Both the position numbers and the translations under genes were made by a program. A stretch of 64,000 nucleotides of DNA from an uncultured Bacteroidia bacterium (GTDB lineage Bacteria; Bacteroidota; Bacteroidia; Bacteroidales; F082): contig CADADR010000001.1 of NCBI GenBank assembly GCA_902786745.1, positions 124,001-188,000 on the forward strand. Direction: 5' to 3'. Under the pieces are notes generated by a model, which was given only the letters and a program-made list of their open reading frames with translations, was not told the DNA's origin and did not search any database. Shown here in pieces: positions 1 through 8,041 of this stretch (position 1 is its first letter; every line of letters begins with the position of its first letter).

Positions 1-684
1 GACCTTGATGGTGCCGTCGCAATGGATGTAGGCATTGCTGGCGCCCGACATTGAGCCTTCGCACCAGTCGCAAGCAAAACCATATTTGTTACCGTTGATG
101 GTTTTCTTGATGTCGCTGGCACCCGTCAAATCAATCTTGAGCGTGCCGACTTGTCCCTCAAGGGTAGCATTAGAAGCACCGCTCATATCAAGATCAAGTT
201 CATCGGCATCCAAATAGCCTTTGTAGCTGGAAGCACCTGACAGGTCAATGTCAACTTCGTCGGCATAGATGTCGCAATATAAATTGGAAGCACCCGACAA
301 TTCCACATCAACATTATCGCCTTCGAGGCCATATTCCGAATGGAACTCCGAGGCACCCGACAGGTCAATACTCGTCAAGGCGGCGTTATAAGGCAGAATC
401 ACGGTCATATCCTTTCCGAGATTGTTATGCCATCCTTTGAGATAGATTTTCAAGGTGTGCTCAACGGTTTCAACCACCACATTCGGCATGACATTCTCAC
501 CAGCCGTGACAGTGACTTGTGTAGCCACATCGCTGACGGTGACGTCAAACGCATCCTCCACTTCAAGTTCGGTATAGACACCCGAAATGCTGAAATCCTT
601 CGAAATAGATTCACCAGCAAACTTTTTACAACCGCTGAAAGCAAACAAAACGACGACTGAGAGGATGGCAAGATATTTTTTCAT
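1..684 (-). CDS. GIN-domain (DUF2807) lipoprotein, 3' part cut by window edge
   Basis: The reading frame runs without a stop from ATG at 684 to the first base, so 228 residues are visible and the C-terminus is missing. The N-terminus (MKKYLAILSVVVLFAFSGCKK) is a lipoprotein signal with lipobox Cys about residue 19. The rest is a DUF2807 'head GIN' beta-helix: the pentad (L/M)(S/T)GAS recurs at least six times at about 20-residue spacing, as expected for a right-handed parallel beta-solenoid. It is probably an envelope lipoprotein; the function of this family is not established. A -7 box on the minus strand (759-766) and the 46-bp element at 771-816 precede it. Confidence 0.9.
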   Translation of the reverse strand, partial: MKKYLAILSVVVLFAFSGCKKFAGESISKDFSISGVYTELEVEDAFDVTVSDVATQVTVTAGENVMPNVVVETVEHTLKIYLKGWHNNLGKDMTVILPYNAALTSIDLSGASEFHSEYGLEGDNVDVELSGASNLYCDIYADEVDIDLSGASSYKGYLDADELDLDMSGASNATLEGQVGTLKIDLTGASDIKKTINGNKYGFACDWCEGSMSGASNAYIHCDGTIKV

Positions 685-758
685 TATAAAATGGCCGCTG
701 TTATATACCATCGGGACATCGGTTCTAAAGATTATGGTATTCTTGGTTATAACGGCTG

Positions 759-766
759 CAAAAGTA
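759..766 (-). promoter_or_regulatory. -7 promoter box of the GIN lipoprotein gene
   Basis: The minus strand reads TACTTTTGC here, a match to the Bacteroidota -7 consensus TAnnTTTG. It lies about 75 bases upstream of the ATG at 684. The 46-bp shared element occupies the position where the -33 region would be. Confidence 0.55.
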
Positions 767-770
767 TTTT

Positions 771-816
771 ATTATCCGTTCCGAAACGAAAACTCTATAT
801 GGACAATTATATGGAC
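771..816. promoter_or_regulatory. 46-bp shared operator-like element, copy 1
   Basis: This stretch is 44/46 identical to 5426-5471. It contains the imperfect palindrome CGTTCCGAAACG (777-788) followed by repeated TATATGGAC half-sites. It lies between a divergent pair (GIN lipoprotein on the left, TetR-HTH regulator on the right). The spacing from the minus-strand -7 box to the palindrome is 10 bases in both copies. It is inferred to be the binding site of a shared regulator, most simply the adjacent TetR-type protein. Confidence 0.65.
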
Positions 817-843
817 TTTGCGACATTTTGTTCTCAAAACGCA

Positions 844-873
844 TTGGATTTGCATAGTATTTCCCTACTTTTG
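844..873 (+). promoter_or_regulatory. Promoter of the TetR-HTH regulator gene
   Basis: TTG at 844-846 and TACTTTTG at 866-873 are 19 bases apart, which fits the Bacteroidota -33/-7 arrangement. The start codon follows at 905. Confidence 0.55.
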
Positions 874-904
874 CGGCGGATAATAACGGAACAGTTGTTT
901 TATT

Positions 905-1828
905 ATGGCAAGACCGACAAGCGTAACGAAAGAAAAAATACTCGCTGCTGCTATTGACATCGTTAGAAAAGGGGGTACTTCCGCACTAACTGCCCGAAAC
1001 CTTTCCTCGGCGTTGGGTTGTGGTGCCAATGCCATTTTCTCTAAATTTGGCTCCATGGAAGGTGTATTGGAGGCCGTCCGCACCGAAGCCAACCGTATGT
1101 TTAAGGAGCGTGTAGGTGCAGGCTTTTCTTTGAATCCGCCTTTCAAGGGAATGGGCTTGGCTTTCCTATGGTTCGCAATCGACGAGCCTCAACTTTTCAA
1201 ACTGGTGATGGACAACAAGGCATCGGCAACCTCTTTCGAGGATTACATCGACACCCAAGTGGGCTTCAAGCAGGAGTCAGTTGCCGCCATCACTCAGTCT
1301 TTCGGTTTGCAAGGGAAAGACGCCGAGATGCTTTATTACCAACTGATGCTTGTCGGCATTGGGCTGGCCCACACCTGCGTGGAAGGTGGTGCTGCACTCA
1401 GCATCCCACAAGCGTCCGAAATCTTCGGCAAAAATGTTAGGGCATTCCTGATGGTCATTCGTGCAGGCAATGATGAGCGCGAATCGTTTATGCCTCAAGA
1501 AGGCACCGGACCCGAAGGCGATGTTGAATCCTATCTCTTGATCCATTCCCTTGCTGGCCAGAACCACCTGCTTCAGGAACTCCACGCCGCGCCCCGCTAT
1601 ATTCAGGACAATGAATGGGTCGAAATGGAACGTGTGTTCCGTAACAGCTTCTCCCTCACGCCTGAATCACTTCGTGAGGAGTATCCCAACCTCACCCGTG
1701 GCGATATCCGCCTGATCATGCTTTCTCGTTTACAGTTTTCCGTGACCGAGCAAGCCCTTCTTTTGGGCATCTCGCCTGCCTCGGTTACCAAGGCACGACA
1801 AAGGCTTAAAGCCAAGTTGGGAATGTGA
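905..1828 (+). CDS. TetR-family regulator fused to a C-terminal helix-turn-helix domain
   Basis: The protein has 307 residues; ordinary TetR regulators have about 190-220. Residues about 8-55 form the TetR N-terminal HTH (recognition helix region GANAIFSKFGS), and residues about 60-190 look like the ligand-binding/dimerisation part. The extra C-terminus (about 250-305) reads YPNLTRGDIRLIML... then LGISPASVTKARQRLKAKL. It resembles the YPNL-type HTH found at the end of Bacteroidota sensor regulators and at the end of the TPR protein at 15458. The molecule therefore seems to carry two DNA-binding modules. It lies beside the 46-bp element and may be autoregulated. Its ligand is unknown. Confidence 0.85.
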   Translation: MARPTSVTKEKILAAAIDIVRKGGTSALTARNLSSALGCGANAIFSKFGSMEGVLEAVRTEANRMFKERVGAGFSLNPPFKGMGLAFLWFAIDEPQLFKLVMDNKASATSFEDYIDTQVGFKQESVAAITQSFGLQGKDAEMLYYQLMLVGIGLAHTCVEGGAALSIPQASEIFGKNVRAFLMVIRAGNDERESFMPQEGTGPEGDVESYLLIHSLAGQNHLLQELHAAPRYIQDNEWVEMERVFRNSFSLTPESLREEYPNLTRGDIRLIMLSRLQFSVTEQALLLGISPASVTKARQRLKAKLGM

Positions 1829-1844
1829 CGAACCGTCCTCCAAT

Positions 1845-4193
1845 CTATGATTTCATTCTTTCCTGCGCATCCTTACCAGCGCCCGTGCCCTTGTATTTGC
1901 TGCGGGTCGAGTTCAGGCGATAATACACCGAGACTTGCAACTTGTGCGTCGAGAAAACGTTGTTTTGCTGGATTTGGTAGTAACCCATATCGCTGTATTC
2001 GTTCATTCCACAGCGTTGCAGGATGTCGAGCACGGCGGCGCGAATGGTGAGCGACTTGTCCTTCAGGAAGCTCTTCTGCACAACAACGCCAAGGTTTGCA
2101 TAGTTATAATCGTTGTAGAAATTCAGTTGATGGCCGTGGGAGCGGAACATGAAATTGATGTCGATTTTCCAATCATGCTTGAAACTGAAGGTATTGAAGG
2201 CGTTGAAAGTAAAGACAGGCTTGTCAAAATAGGCCCTGCGAGTACCTTCGGGAACATGAATGTCCTCAAGGTCGAGCCAAAGGTCTTGTTTCTCTACGCC
2301 TGCGGTGGCGTTGAGCGACCAAATACCCGCCCTTGGAGTCGCCGAAATATAGGCTCCGATGGTGTTGACAGGCTTATCGAGGTTGATATGTTTGATGAGC
2401 GCGGCATCGCCATCGGTGAGGTAGGCCCACTGCGTGATGGGGTTTTTACAATGCCCGTATGAAGCCGTGAACGCGAGCCATTTGTAGCCCACATTCAGCG
2501 TAAGATCTTGAATGCGCTCGTTGAGCAGTTGCGAGTTGCCCGCCTGCATCGAATAGCGGCTGATGTAGGTGACGGCGTCGTTCATCGCGAAGAAACTCGG
2601 GCGGTTGGTCTTGATGCCATACGACAATCCCATCTCCACCTTGCCCAAGGCAACGGAATAGGAGGCCGTCGGGAAGAACTCGTCCTGAGGGCGATAGAGG
2701 AAATCGCTGTTGGTCACATCTCTATAGTCCAAAAGTGTGTGTTCATAACGCATCCCCACACTGGCTTGTCCCCATTTCCCGAAGTCGCAGGCATATTGCG
2801 CAAAGGCAGCGATATTGTTTTCCGTGATGTCAGCATCGGTATTTGCAATGGTCTGCTTGTCAATCCAATATGTATTGTAACGCTTGGCGAAGGTCATCTC
2901 CGTGCCGGCCTCGATGCTGCCTTTCCAAACGGGATAGGAAAGCACCAACTTGGAGGCATACAGCCTACTCTCCGCTCCTGACCTGCTTCTGACAAAGTCA
3001 TCTTCTATCAGGCTTTGCTCCACATTTTCACGGTCGGTGTTGGTCGCAGTGTTCAGAAAGTCGAAGTTGAAGTCGATGCCGAGTTTGCCCGCTGTGCCGT
3101 TGTAATAGGCATTGGTGAGGACACCGAGCGGCTTGGTTTCCTTGCTGGTCTGCACGCTGTAAAGATGGTCGAGGAAGACATCATTTTCGAAAACATCCTC
3201 ATCGTAGATGACCTTGTTCTCGCCGCCGAGATAATGCGTCAGGTCGGCACGGATGCCCAAGGAATGATTGTCGGAGACTTGCCAGTTGGCGCCAGCGGTA
3301 TAAACGAGTTGGTCGTTTTTCCAAGTCATGGTGTAGGGACCTGCCTGACGGAACACTTTGGTGGTATTGGCGATTTCCTCCAAGCTGCTGTATTGGCGGT
3401 AATCCGTATGCCTGTAATACACCGAACCAAACACATCGACACCATTTTTACGGTAGTTCAAGCCGAGTTTTCCTCGTGGCGTGTTAAAGCCGTACTGTAA
3501 GTCTTGATCATCAGTCAGGTTCAGGTCAAGGCTGAGTCCGTCACCTTGTTGTTTCTTGGTGCGGATGCGGACCACAGCCCTCACCGTGGCATCATATTGC
3601 GCTCCCGGGTTGTTGATGACTTCCACATCGCGGATGTCGTCGCTGCGCAGGCGGCGCAGTTCGCTGTCGTCGCGCATCAGCCGCCCGTTGATATAGATAA
3701 TCGGTGAGCCTTTGCCCAAGACCTCCAAACCATCCTCGCTGCCGGTCATTCCCGGCACTTTGGTCAGCATCTCTTGTGCAGTCCCTGAATCCTCAAGCAC
3801 CGAACCTTGGATGGTGGTAATCATCGAGTTACCTGTCAGCCGCGTTTGTGGCAACTGGCTTTTCACGACCACTTCGCCGAGCAGTTGAGCATCCATCGTC
3901 ATCTGGATGGTCAGGCCGTTTGTAAGTTTTGCGTACTGGGTTTGGTAGCCCACGCACGACACTTTCAGCAGGCCGTCTTTTTTGTCAGTCGGCAAGAGGA
4001 ATGCACCTCGCTCGTCGGTCACCGTTCCTTGCACAAAGGTCGAGTCGGGAAGCGAAAGCAACACCACATTCACGAAGGGCATTGGATCACCGTTTTCATC
4101 GGTGATGTGGCCGACCAAGTTTTGGTTTTGAGCCAATGCCGAAACCGTCATCAGCAGTGCAACGGTAAGCGTTATCAATTTCAGTGTTTTCAT
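1845..4193 (-). CDS. TonB-dependent receptor, outer-membrane beta-barrel family
   Basis: The upstream in-frame codon at 4214 is TTG inside the previous gene, so I chose the ATG at 4193 (782 aa), which gives the signal peptide MKTLKLITLTVALLMTVSALAQ-type N-terminus ending ALAQ. Residues about 25-105 are a carboxypeptidase-regulatory-like domain (GHITDENGDPMPFVNVVLL). Residues about 120-210 are a plug-like domain (IIYINGRLM, DVEVINNPGAQYD). The remainder is a beta-barrel of the outer-membrane-barrel group. The start of the barrel domain is rich in aromatic strands. It is the last gene of an operon with the 4204 and 4648 genes. The substrate cannot be inferred; no SusD partner is adjacent. Confidence 0.87.
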   Translation of the reverse strand: MKTLKLITLTVALLMTVSALAQNQNLVGHITDENGDPMPFVNVVLLSLPDSTFVQGTVTDERGAFLLPTDKKDGLLKVSCVGYQTQYAKLTNGLTIQMTMDAQLLGEVVVKSQLPQTRLTGNSMITTIQGSVLEDSGTAQEMLTKVPGMTGSEDGLEVLGKGSPIIYINGRLMRDDSELRRLRSDDIRDVEVINNPGAQYDATVRAVVRIRTKKQQGDGLSLDLNLTDDQDLQYGFNTPRGKLGLNYRKNGVDVFGSVYYRHTDYRQYSSLEEIANTTKVFRQAGPYTMTWKNDQLVYTAGANWQVSDNHSLGIRADLTHYLGGENKVIYDEDVFENDVFLDHLYSVQTSKETKPLGVLTNAYYNGTAGKLGIDFNFDFLNTATNTDRENVEQSLIEDDFVRSRSGAESRLYASKLVLSYPVWKGSIEAGTEMTFAKRYNTYWIDKQTIANTDADITENNIAAFAQYACDFGKWGQASVGMRYEHTLLDYRDVTNSDFLYRPQDEFFPTASYSVALGKVEMGLSYGIKTNRPSFFAMNDAVTYISRYSMQAGNSQLLNERIQDLTLNVGYKWLAFTASYGHCKNPITQWAYLTDGDAALIKHINLDKPVNTIGAYISATPRAGIWSLNATAGVEKQDLWLDLEDIHVPEGTRRAYFDKPVFTFNAFNTFSFKHDWKIDINFMFRSHGHQLNFYNDYNYANLGVVVQKSFLKDKSLTIRAAVLDILQRCGMNEYSDMGYYQIQQNNVFSTHKLQVSVYYRLNSTRSKYKGTGAGKDAQERMKS

Positions 4194-4203
4194 CTTTTTG
4201 AGT

Positions 4204-4635
4204 TTATTTTTCAACTTCTATCCTCATTTCGCAATCCGATCCACCACCCAAGATGGAGTGACAAAGCGTTACGGTGAAATTTTTGCCTTTCCACAAACTT
4301 TGCATTGAATACATCACGCTTTGGCGCGAACATTCACAAAGCAAAGGTGTTGTAACATATCCTTTTTTGCACAATTCACAAGTGCATTCCAAAAAGACCA
4401 GCCGATAGACACGATCTTTCTCGACGACCTCACCTTTCACTCCGGGCAAATCATTGGCCATCTCAAAGAAAACATCCATGTCACCTTTAGCGTCTTCATA
4501 GAGTTTTTGGTAAACCGAAAGCGTACCGCCTTTCACACAGTTCTTTCCACATTCCGCGAAGAAAACCGACCGTTGCTCAGGTGAAAGCTGTGCAATGCCT
4601 TTCTCGAAGCCCTTAAACCAATTTGATATTTCCAT
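4204..4635 (-). CDS. Cysteine-rich hypothetical protein (DUF6144/V4R-like)
   Basis: The protein has 143 residues without signal peptide or membrane segment. Cysteines are arranged in groups: FFAECGKNC near residue 30, LECTCELC near 83-88, LLCECSRQS near 100, LCHSIL and SDCEMRIEV near the end. Conserved C-terminal G...C.(M/F).I resembles small-molecule or metal-binding V4R-type domains, but this is only a resemblance. It is located 10 bases before the TonB receptor ATG and 12 bases after the GNAT stop, so the three are probably co-transcribed. Confidence 0.7.
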   Translation of the reverse strand: MEISNWFKGFEKGIAQLSPEQRSVFFAECGKNCVKGGTLSVYQKLYEDAKGDMDVFFEMANDLPGVKGEVVEKDRVYRLVFLECTCELCKKGYVTTPLLCECSRQSVMYSMQSLWKGKNFTVTLCHSILGGGSDCEMRIEVEK

Positions 4636-4647
4636 AACGATGTGGTT

Positions 4648-5391
4648 TTATACTTTCAAGATCTTGCCATCAGCATAACAATCCTTGCAGTAGTTGAAAT
4701 TAGTGCCGCCGTCGGTATTCGTGCCGCAATCCTCGTTCTTGTTGAGCGGCTTACCGCAACTCTGACAGAATTGAGGTAATTGGCCTGGCTGCAAAGTTTT
4801 TACTTTCTTTTGGAAAGCGGCTTCGTAAGCCTCGAAAGCCTCTAGGTTTTTATCAGCAACGAAATATCCGTCGGGAGGGCAATAAGTACCTTCGCGATTG
4901 CCCCAATAGTTGGGGATTAGTTCTTGCGCGAGGAAGAAAGGTACTTCTTCGTCCTGCGGCATATCATGGTAATGGATGTGGAATTTGCTGGCGAGGTCGA
5001 AACCTGCGTGGCGGTAGAAGTCGATGTTGCCCTCCATTTGGAGCAGGCCGATGCCCATCTCACGCGCCTTCTCCAACGCATAGTTTAGGAGTTTCAACCC
5101 ATAGCCTTTGCGTTTGTAGTCAGGGTGAATGCTTATGGGTCCAAAAGTCCATGAAGGGAAGTGGCTGCCATCGTCAAGGATAATTTCGGCTTTCGAGAAC
5201 ATCACATGGCCGATGATGTGATTATCTTCTTCCATCACAAAATCCAACTCTGGGATGAAGTCGGGATTGTGTCTATACTGGTTGAGCACATAATGCTCAG
5301 TGCATCCAGGACGATAGACGTTCCAAAACGCTTCGCGCGTCAGGTTTTCCACCTCACGATAGTCTTGCGGTTGTTCTAATCTTATGTTCAT
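4648..5391 (-). CDS. GNAT N-acetyltransferase with C-terminal zinc ribbon
   Basis: The protein has 247 residues. The N-terminal 165 residues form a GNAT fold; the acetyl-CoA loop is visible as HPDYKRKGYGLKLL (about 91-104), after the strand WTFGPISI. The C-terminal 45 residues contain CQSCGKP...C...YCKDCY, a putative zinc ribbon of the type attached to several GNAT and methyltransferase-like proteins. The substrate is unknown. It is the first gene of a minus-strand operon, expressed from TAATTTTG at 5414-5421, next to copy 2 of the 46-bp element. Confidence 0.87.
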   Translation of the reverse strand: MNIRLEQPQDYREVENLTREAFWNVYRPGCTEHYVLNQYRHNPDFIPELDFVMEEDNHIIGHVMFSKAEIILDDGSHFPSWTFGPISIHPDYKRKGYGLKLLNYALEKAREMGIGLLQMEGNIDFYRHAGFDLASKFHIHYHDMPQDEEVPFFLAQELIPNYWGNREGTYCPPDGYFVADKNLEAFEAYEAAFQKKVKTLQPGQLPQFCQSCGKPLNKNEDCGTNTDGGTNFNYCKDCYADGKILKV

Positions 5392-5413
5392 TAATCTATT
5401 TATAATTCGGTCG

Positions 5414-5421
5414 CAAAATTA
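5414..5421 (-). promoter_or_regulatory. -7 promoter box of the GNAT operon
   Basis: The minus strand reads TAATTTTGC, matching TAnnTTTG. It is 22 bases upstream of the ATG at 5391. The 46-bp element begins 4 bases further upstream, at the same distance as in front of the GIN lipoprotein gene. Confidence 0.55.
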
Positions 5422-5425
5422 GCGC

Positions 5426-5471
5426 ATTATCCGTTCCGAAACGAAAACTCTATATGGACAATAATGTGGAC
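5426..5471. promoter_or_regulatory. 46-bp shared operator-like element, copy 2
   Basis: This stretch is 44/46 identical to 771-816, including the palindrome CGTTCCGAAACG (5432-5443) and TATATGGACAAT. It lies between the divergent GNAT operon and the C10 protease gene. It is flanked on the minus side by a -7 box at identical spacing. Confidence 0.65.
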
Positions 5472-5509
5472 AATGTGTGTTCAAATCACCATTGATAATG
5501 AAAATGTTG

Positions 5510-5517
5510 TAGTTTTG
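5510..5517 (+). promoter_or_regulatory. -7 promoter box of the C10 protease gene
   Basis: TAGTTTTG followed by C matches the TAnnTTTG consensus. Its position supports the start at ATG 5542 rather than any upstream in-frame codon. Confidence 0.5.
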
Positions 5518-5541
5518 CGGTGTAAATCAGATTTGAGCAAA

Positions 5542-6624
5542 ATGTCGAAACTCCTTTCTTTCTTACTAATTATGTTATGCGCTTTGAACAGCTGGGCGCA
5601 AACTCCACTCCTGAAAACCGTTGAAAAACCAGATGCGACCACCCCGACGCTTCGCGCGGATGGATTGCTTCATTCACATTGGACACAGAATTTCCCTTAC
5701 AATCAACTTTGCCCAAGAGACCCGGTGAATGGCAATGCCTACAGCGTGGCAGGCTGTCCTGCCATTGCCATGGGACAGATCATCAACTATTTGCGAACGA
5801 CGGAAGGCACCCGCTTTACTGACGATGACGACTATAACCATTACTATGCGGGACGTAATTATGTCATTGATGACGATTGGGCAAGTTTGAAATTCCCGTC
5901 CTTCCCGATGTTGAACGAAATGTTGGACTCCATCGACGCCACTTTCCAGCGCGGCGAGGAACTGTCTGATGAGTTGGCCGCCGCTTTGGTCTTTGCCTGC
6001 GGCACGGCTCTCACGCAGGTCTATACTTCGGAAAGTTCCGGCACTTTCTATGTCGACCAAGCCTTCGAGGCCTACCAACGCTTTGGCTTTACGGACTGCA
6101 TGCTGATCCGCGAACCCGATTCAACCATGTATGCCACCTTGATCTCCAATCTGCAAGCTGGTTATCCTGCCCATTTGGCTGTCGAGAATCCCGCAGGAAC
6201 AGTCGGACACAACGTGGTGGTCGATGGCTATCGCGAATCGGATGGCAAGTTCCATATCAATTTCGGCTACGGTGGCACTTTGGACAACTGGTACGACATC
6301 CCAGACCCCAATTTCTATTACGGCATGACCAAGGTGGAAGGTATTATCCTGAATATCATCCCCAACATGGGGCCTTTGACTGTTCACGAAAACACCCAGC
6401 AACAACCGCTTGAAGTTTATCCCAACCCCGTTTCCGATGTACTCTATGTGAAGAACCTTCCTTGCGATGCGATGGAGTATTCCATTTTCAATGTCTTGGG
6501 CCAAAAGGTATTGTCTGGTTCCTCAAGGGGAACCATTTCCGTGGCAGGAATGGAAAAGGGGCTTTATTTCTTGCAGGTTAAGGAAGAAGGCATCTGTGAG
6601 ACGGCGAAATTTGTCGTAAAATAA
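5542..6624 (+). CDS. C10-family (streptopain-like) cysteine protease with T9SS sorting domain
   Basis: The start at 5542 gives a signal peptide (MSKLLSFLLIMLCALNSWAQ). The mature part begins like C10 peptidases: WTQNFPYNQLCP, then the nucleophile region SVAGCPAIAMGQ (Cys72) and the catalytic His in GHNVVVDGY (His223). The glycine-rich INFGYGG stretch follows. Residues about 285-360 are a type-A T9SS C-terminal sorting domain (VYPNPVSDVLYV, GLYFLQVK, KFVVK). The enzyme should be exported and cell-surface attached, as are PrtT-like proteases of Porphyromonas. There is little room for the N-terminal propeptide that streptopain has (about 20 residues between signal and core). The 6631 gene follows 6 bases after the stop. 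Confidence 0.9.
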   Translation: MSKLLSFLLIMLCALNSWAQTPLLKTVEKPDATTPTLRADGLLHSHWTQNFPYNQLCPRDPVNGNAYSVAGCPAIAMGQIINYLRTTEGTRFTDDDDYNHYYAGRNYVIDDDWASLKFPSFPMLNEMLDSIDATFQRGEELSDELAAALVFACGTALTQVYTSESSGTFYVDQAFEAYQRFGFTDCMLIREPDSTMYATLISNLQAGYPAHLAVENPAGTVGHNVVVDGYRESDGKFHINFGYGGTLDNWYDIPDPNFYYGMTKVEGIILNIIPNMGPLTVHENTQQQPLEVYPNPVSDVLYVKNLPCDAMEYSIFNVLGQKVLSGSSRGTISVAGMEKGLYFLQVKEEGICETAKFVVK

Positions 6625-6630
6625 CCCATT

Positions 6631-7149
6631 ATGTCGGAACTGAAGGCGATATTATCGGGTAGGCTCAGCGGCTACGATGCCAAAGCATTGGCAAAAGCCG
6701 ACTTCAAAGAGGAATTGTTTCAATTGCTCTTCGACCTTGACAAACGCATTTCCGATAACGCTGCCTGGGTGCTGACCCATTTGCCCAAGACCACCGATGT
6801 TTGGTTGGCCGAACGTCAAAACATCCTCATCGACGAGGCCATGCGCACAACGAGCACCACCAAACGCCGCCTGATCATGAACCTCTTGGAACGGACCTCC
6901 TTCGACCCCGACCACATCCGCACCGATTTTCTCGATTTCTGTTTCAACACGATCCTTTCCGATGAACCCATCGGCGTGAAAAGCTTAGCCATCAAGTTGG
7001 CATACGCGCAGAGTGCACATTATCCCGAGTTGCTCAAAGAAATCAACGCCACCCTTCGGATGATGGAGCCAGAGGAACTTCCAGCGGCCTTGAAGCACCT
7101 CAGAGGAAAGATGCTTGCTAAAGAAACTATTAACAACAAAACAAAATAA
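6631..7149 (+). CDS. HEAT-like helical repeat protein, function unknown
   Basis: The protein has 172 residues, is all-helical in appearance, has no signal peptide and no membrane segment. The pattern ISDNAAWVLTHLP...TTKRRLIMNLLER resembles HEAT/DNA-alkylation-type repeats, and homologues are common as unnamed proteins in Bacteroidales. It lies 6 bases after the C10 protease gene and 4 bases before the iminopeptidase ATG, so all three are probably one transcript. Confidence 0.75.
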   Translation: MSELKAILSGRLSGYDAKALAKADFKEELFQLLFDLDKRISDNAAWVLTHLPKTTDVWLAERQNILIDEAMRTTSTTKRRLIMNLLERTSFDPDHIRTDFLDFCFNTILSDEPIGVKSLAIKLAYAQSAHYPELLKEINATLRMMEPEELPAALKHLRGKMLAKETINNKTK

Positions 7150-7153
7150 ATTA

Positions 7154-8041
7154 ATGGAAGATCAACACCCCATCCAAGAAGGCTATATGCCTTATCTCGG
7201 CTACCAAACCTATTACCGCATTGTCGGTGAACCTTCGAGCAAACCCGCACTGCTTTGTCTGCATGGCGGACCAGGCAGCACGCACAACTATTTCGAGGTG
7301 CTGGACCGCATCGCCGACACGGGCCGCCAGGTCATTTCTTACGACCAAATCGGTTGCGGCAACTCCTACCTCGACGGCCACCCCGAACTGTGGACCCAAG
7401 AGACCTGGATCAACGAGCTCATCGCCTTGCGCGAGCACCTGCACCTCGACCAGCTCCACCTCCTCGGCCAGTCGTGGGGCGCCATGCAAGCCATCGCCTA
7501 TATCATCGACTGCCAGCCCAAGGGCATCAAGTCGGTTATCCTCTCTTCGGGCCATGCTTCCAGCTCGTTGTGGGCCAGCGAGCAGCACCGCCTCATCAAA
7601 TACATGTCGGCAGAAGACCAAGAGGCCATCCGCCATGCCGAAGCCACCGGAAAGTGGGACGACCCCGACTATCTCCGCGCCAACGAGCATTACTATGAGC
7701 GTTATGTCATCAGCGTGGACGAAAACTCGCCCGAATGTATCCGTCGCCCGAAACGTGCCGGCAACGAAGCCTACCTCTACGGATGGGGCCCCAACGAATA
7801 CCAACCCTTGGGCGACTTGGCCGACTTCGAATACACCGACCGTCTGCACCAAATCACGCAGCCTTGCCTCATCTGCAGCGGCACCCGCGACATCTGCACC
7901 CCCGTGGTGGCTGCCTCGCTCTACGAGAACATCCCCAACAGCCGCTGGGAAGTCTTCAAAGGTGCACGCCACACCTGCTTCGTCGAACAAACCGACAAAT
8001 ACTGTGAGATACTAGAAAAATGGCTGGAGGAGTGCGATTAA
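7154..8041 (+). CDS. Proline iminopeptidase-like alpha/beta hydrolase (family S33)
   Basis: The start at ATG 7154 gives 295 residues. The oxyanion motif HGGPGSTHNYF (about 37-47), nucleophile elbow GQSWGAM (Ser107), acid in SGTRDICTP (Asp246) and His in GARHTCF (His273) are all present and arranged as in proline-specific aminopeptidases. It should release N-terminal proline from peptides in the cytoplasm; no signal peptide is visible. Its neighbour two genes upstream is an exported protease, so a role in peptide use is plausible. Its stop codon overlaps the stop of the convergent gene in the shared palindrome TTAA at 8038-8041. Confidence 0.9.
   Translation: MEDQHPIQEGYMPYLGYQTYYRIVGEPSSKPALLCLHGGPGSTHNYFEVLDRIADTGRQVISYDQIGCGNSYLDGHPELWTQETWINELIALREHLHLDQLHLLGQSWGAMQAIAYIIDCQPKGIKSVILSSGHASSSLWASEQHRLIKYMSAEDQEAIRHAEATGKWDDPDYLRANEHYYERYVISVDENSPECIRRPKRAGNEAYLYGWGPNEYQPLGDLADFEYTDRLHQITQPCLICSGTRDICTPVVAASLYENIPNSRWEVFKGARHTCFVEQTDKYCEILEKWLEECD

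Noticed and set aside
7151-7990. 279-codon open frame on the minus strand opposite the iminopeptidase gene
   Set aside because: It mirrors a GC-rich gene with all catalytic motifs on the plus strand, and its translation is low-complexity (Val/Gly/Ala/Asp-rich) with no recognisable family.
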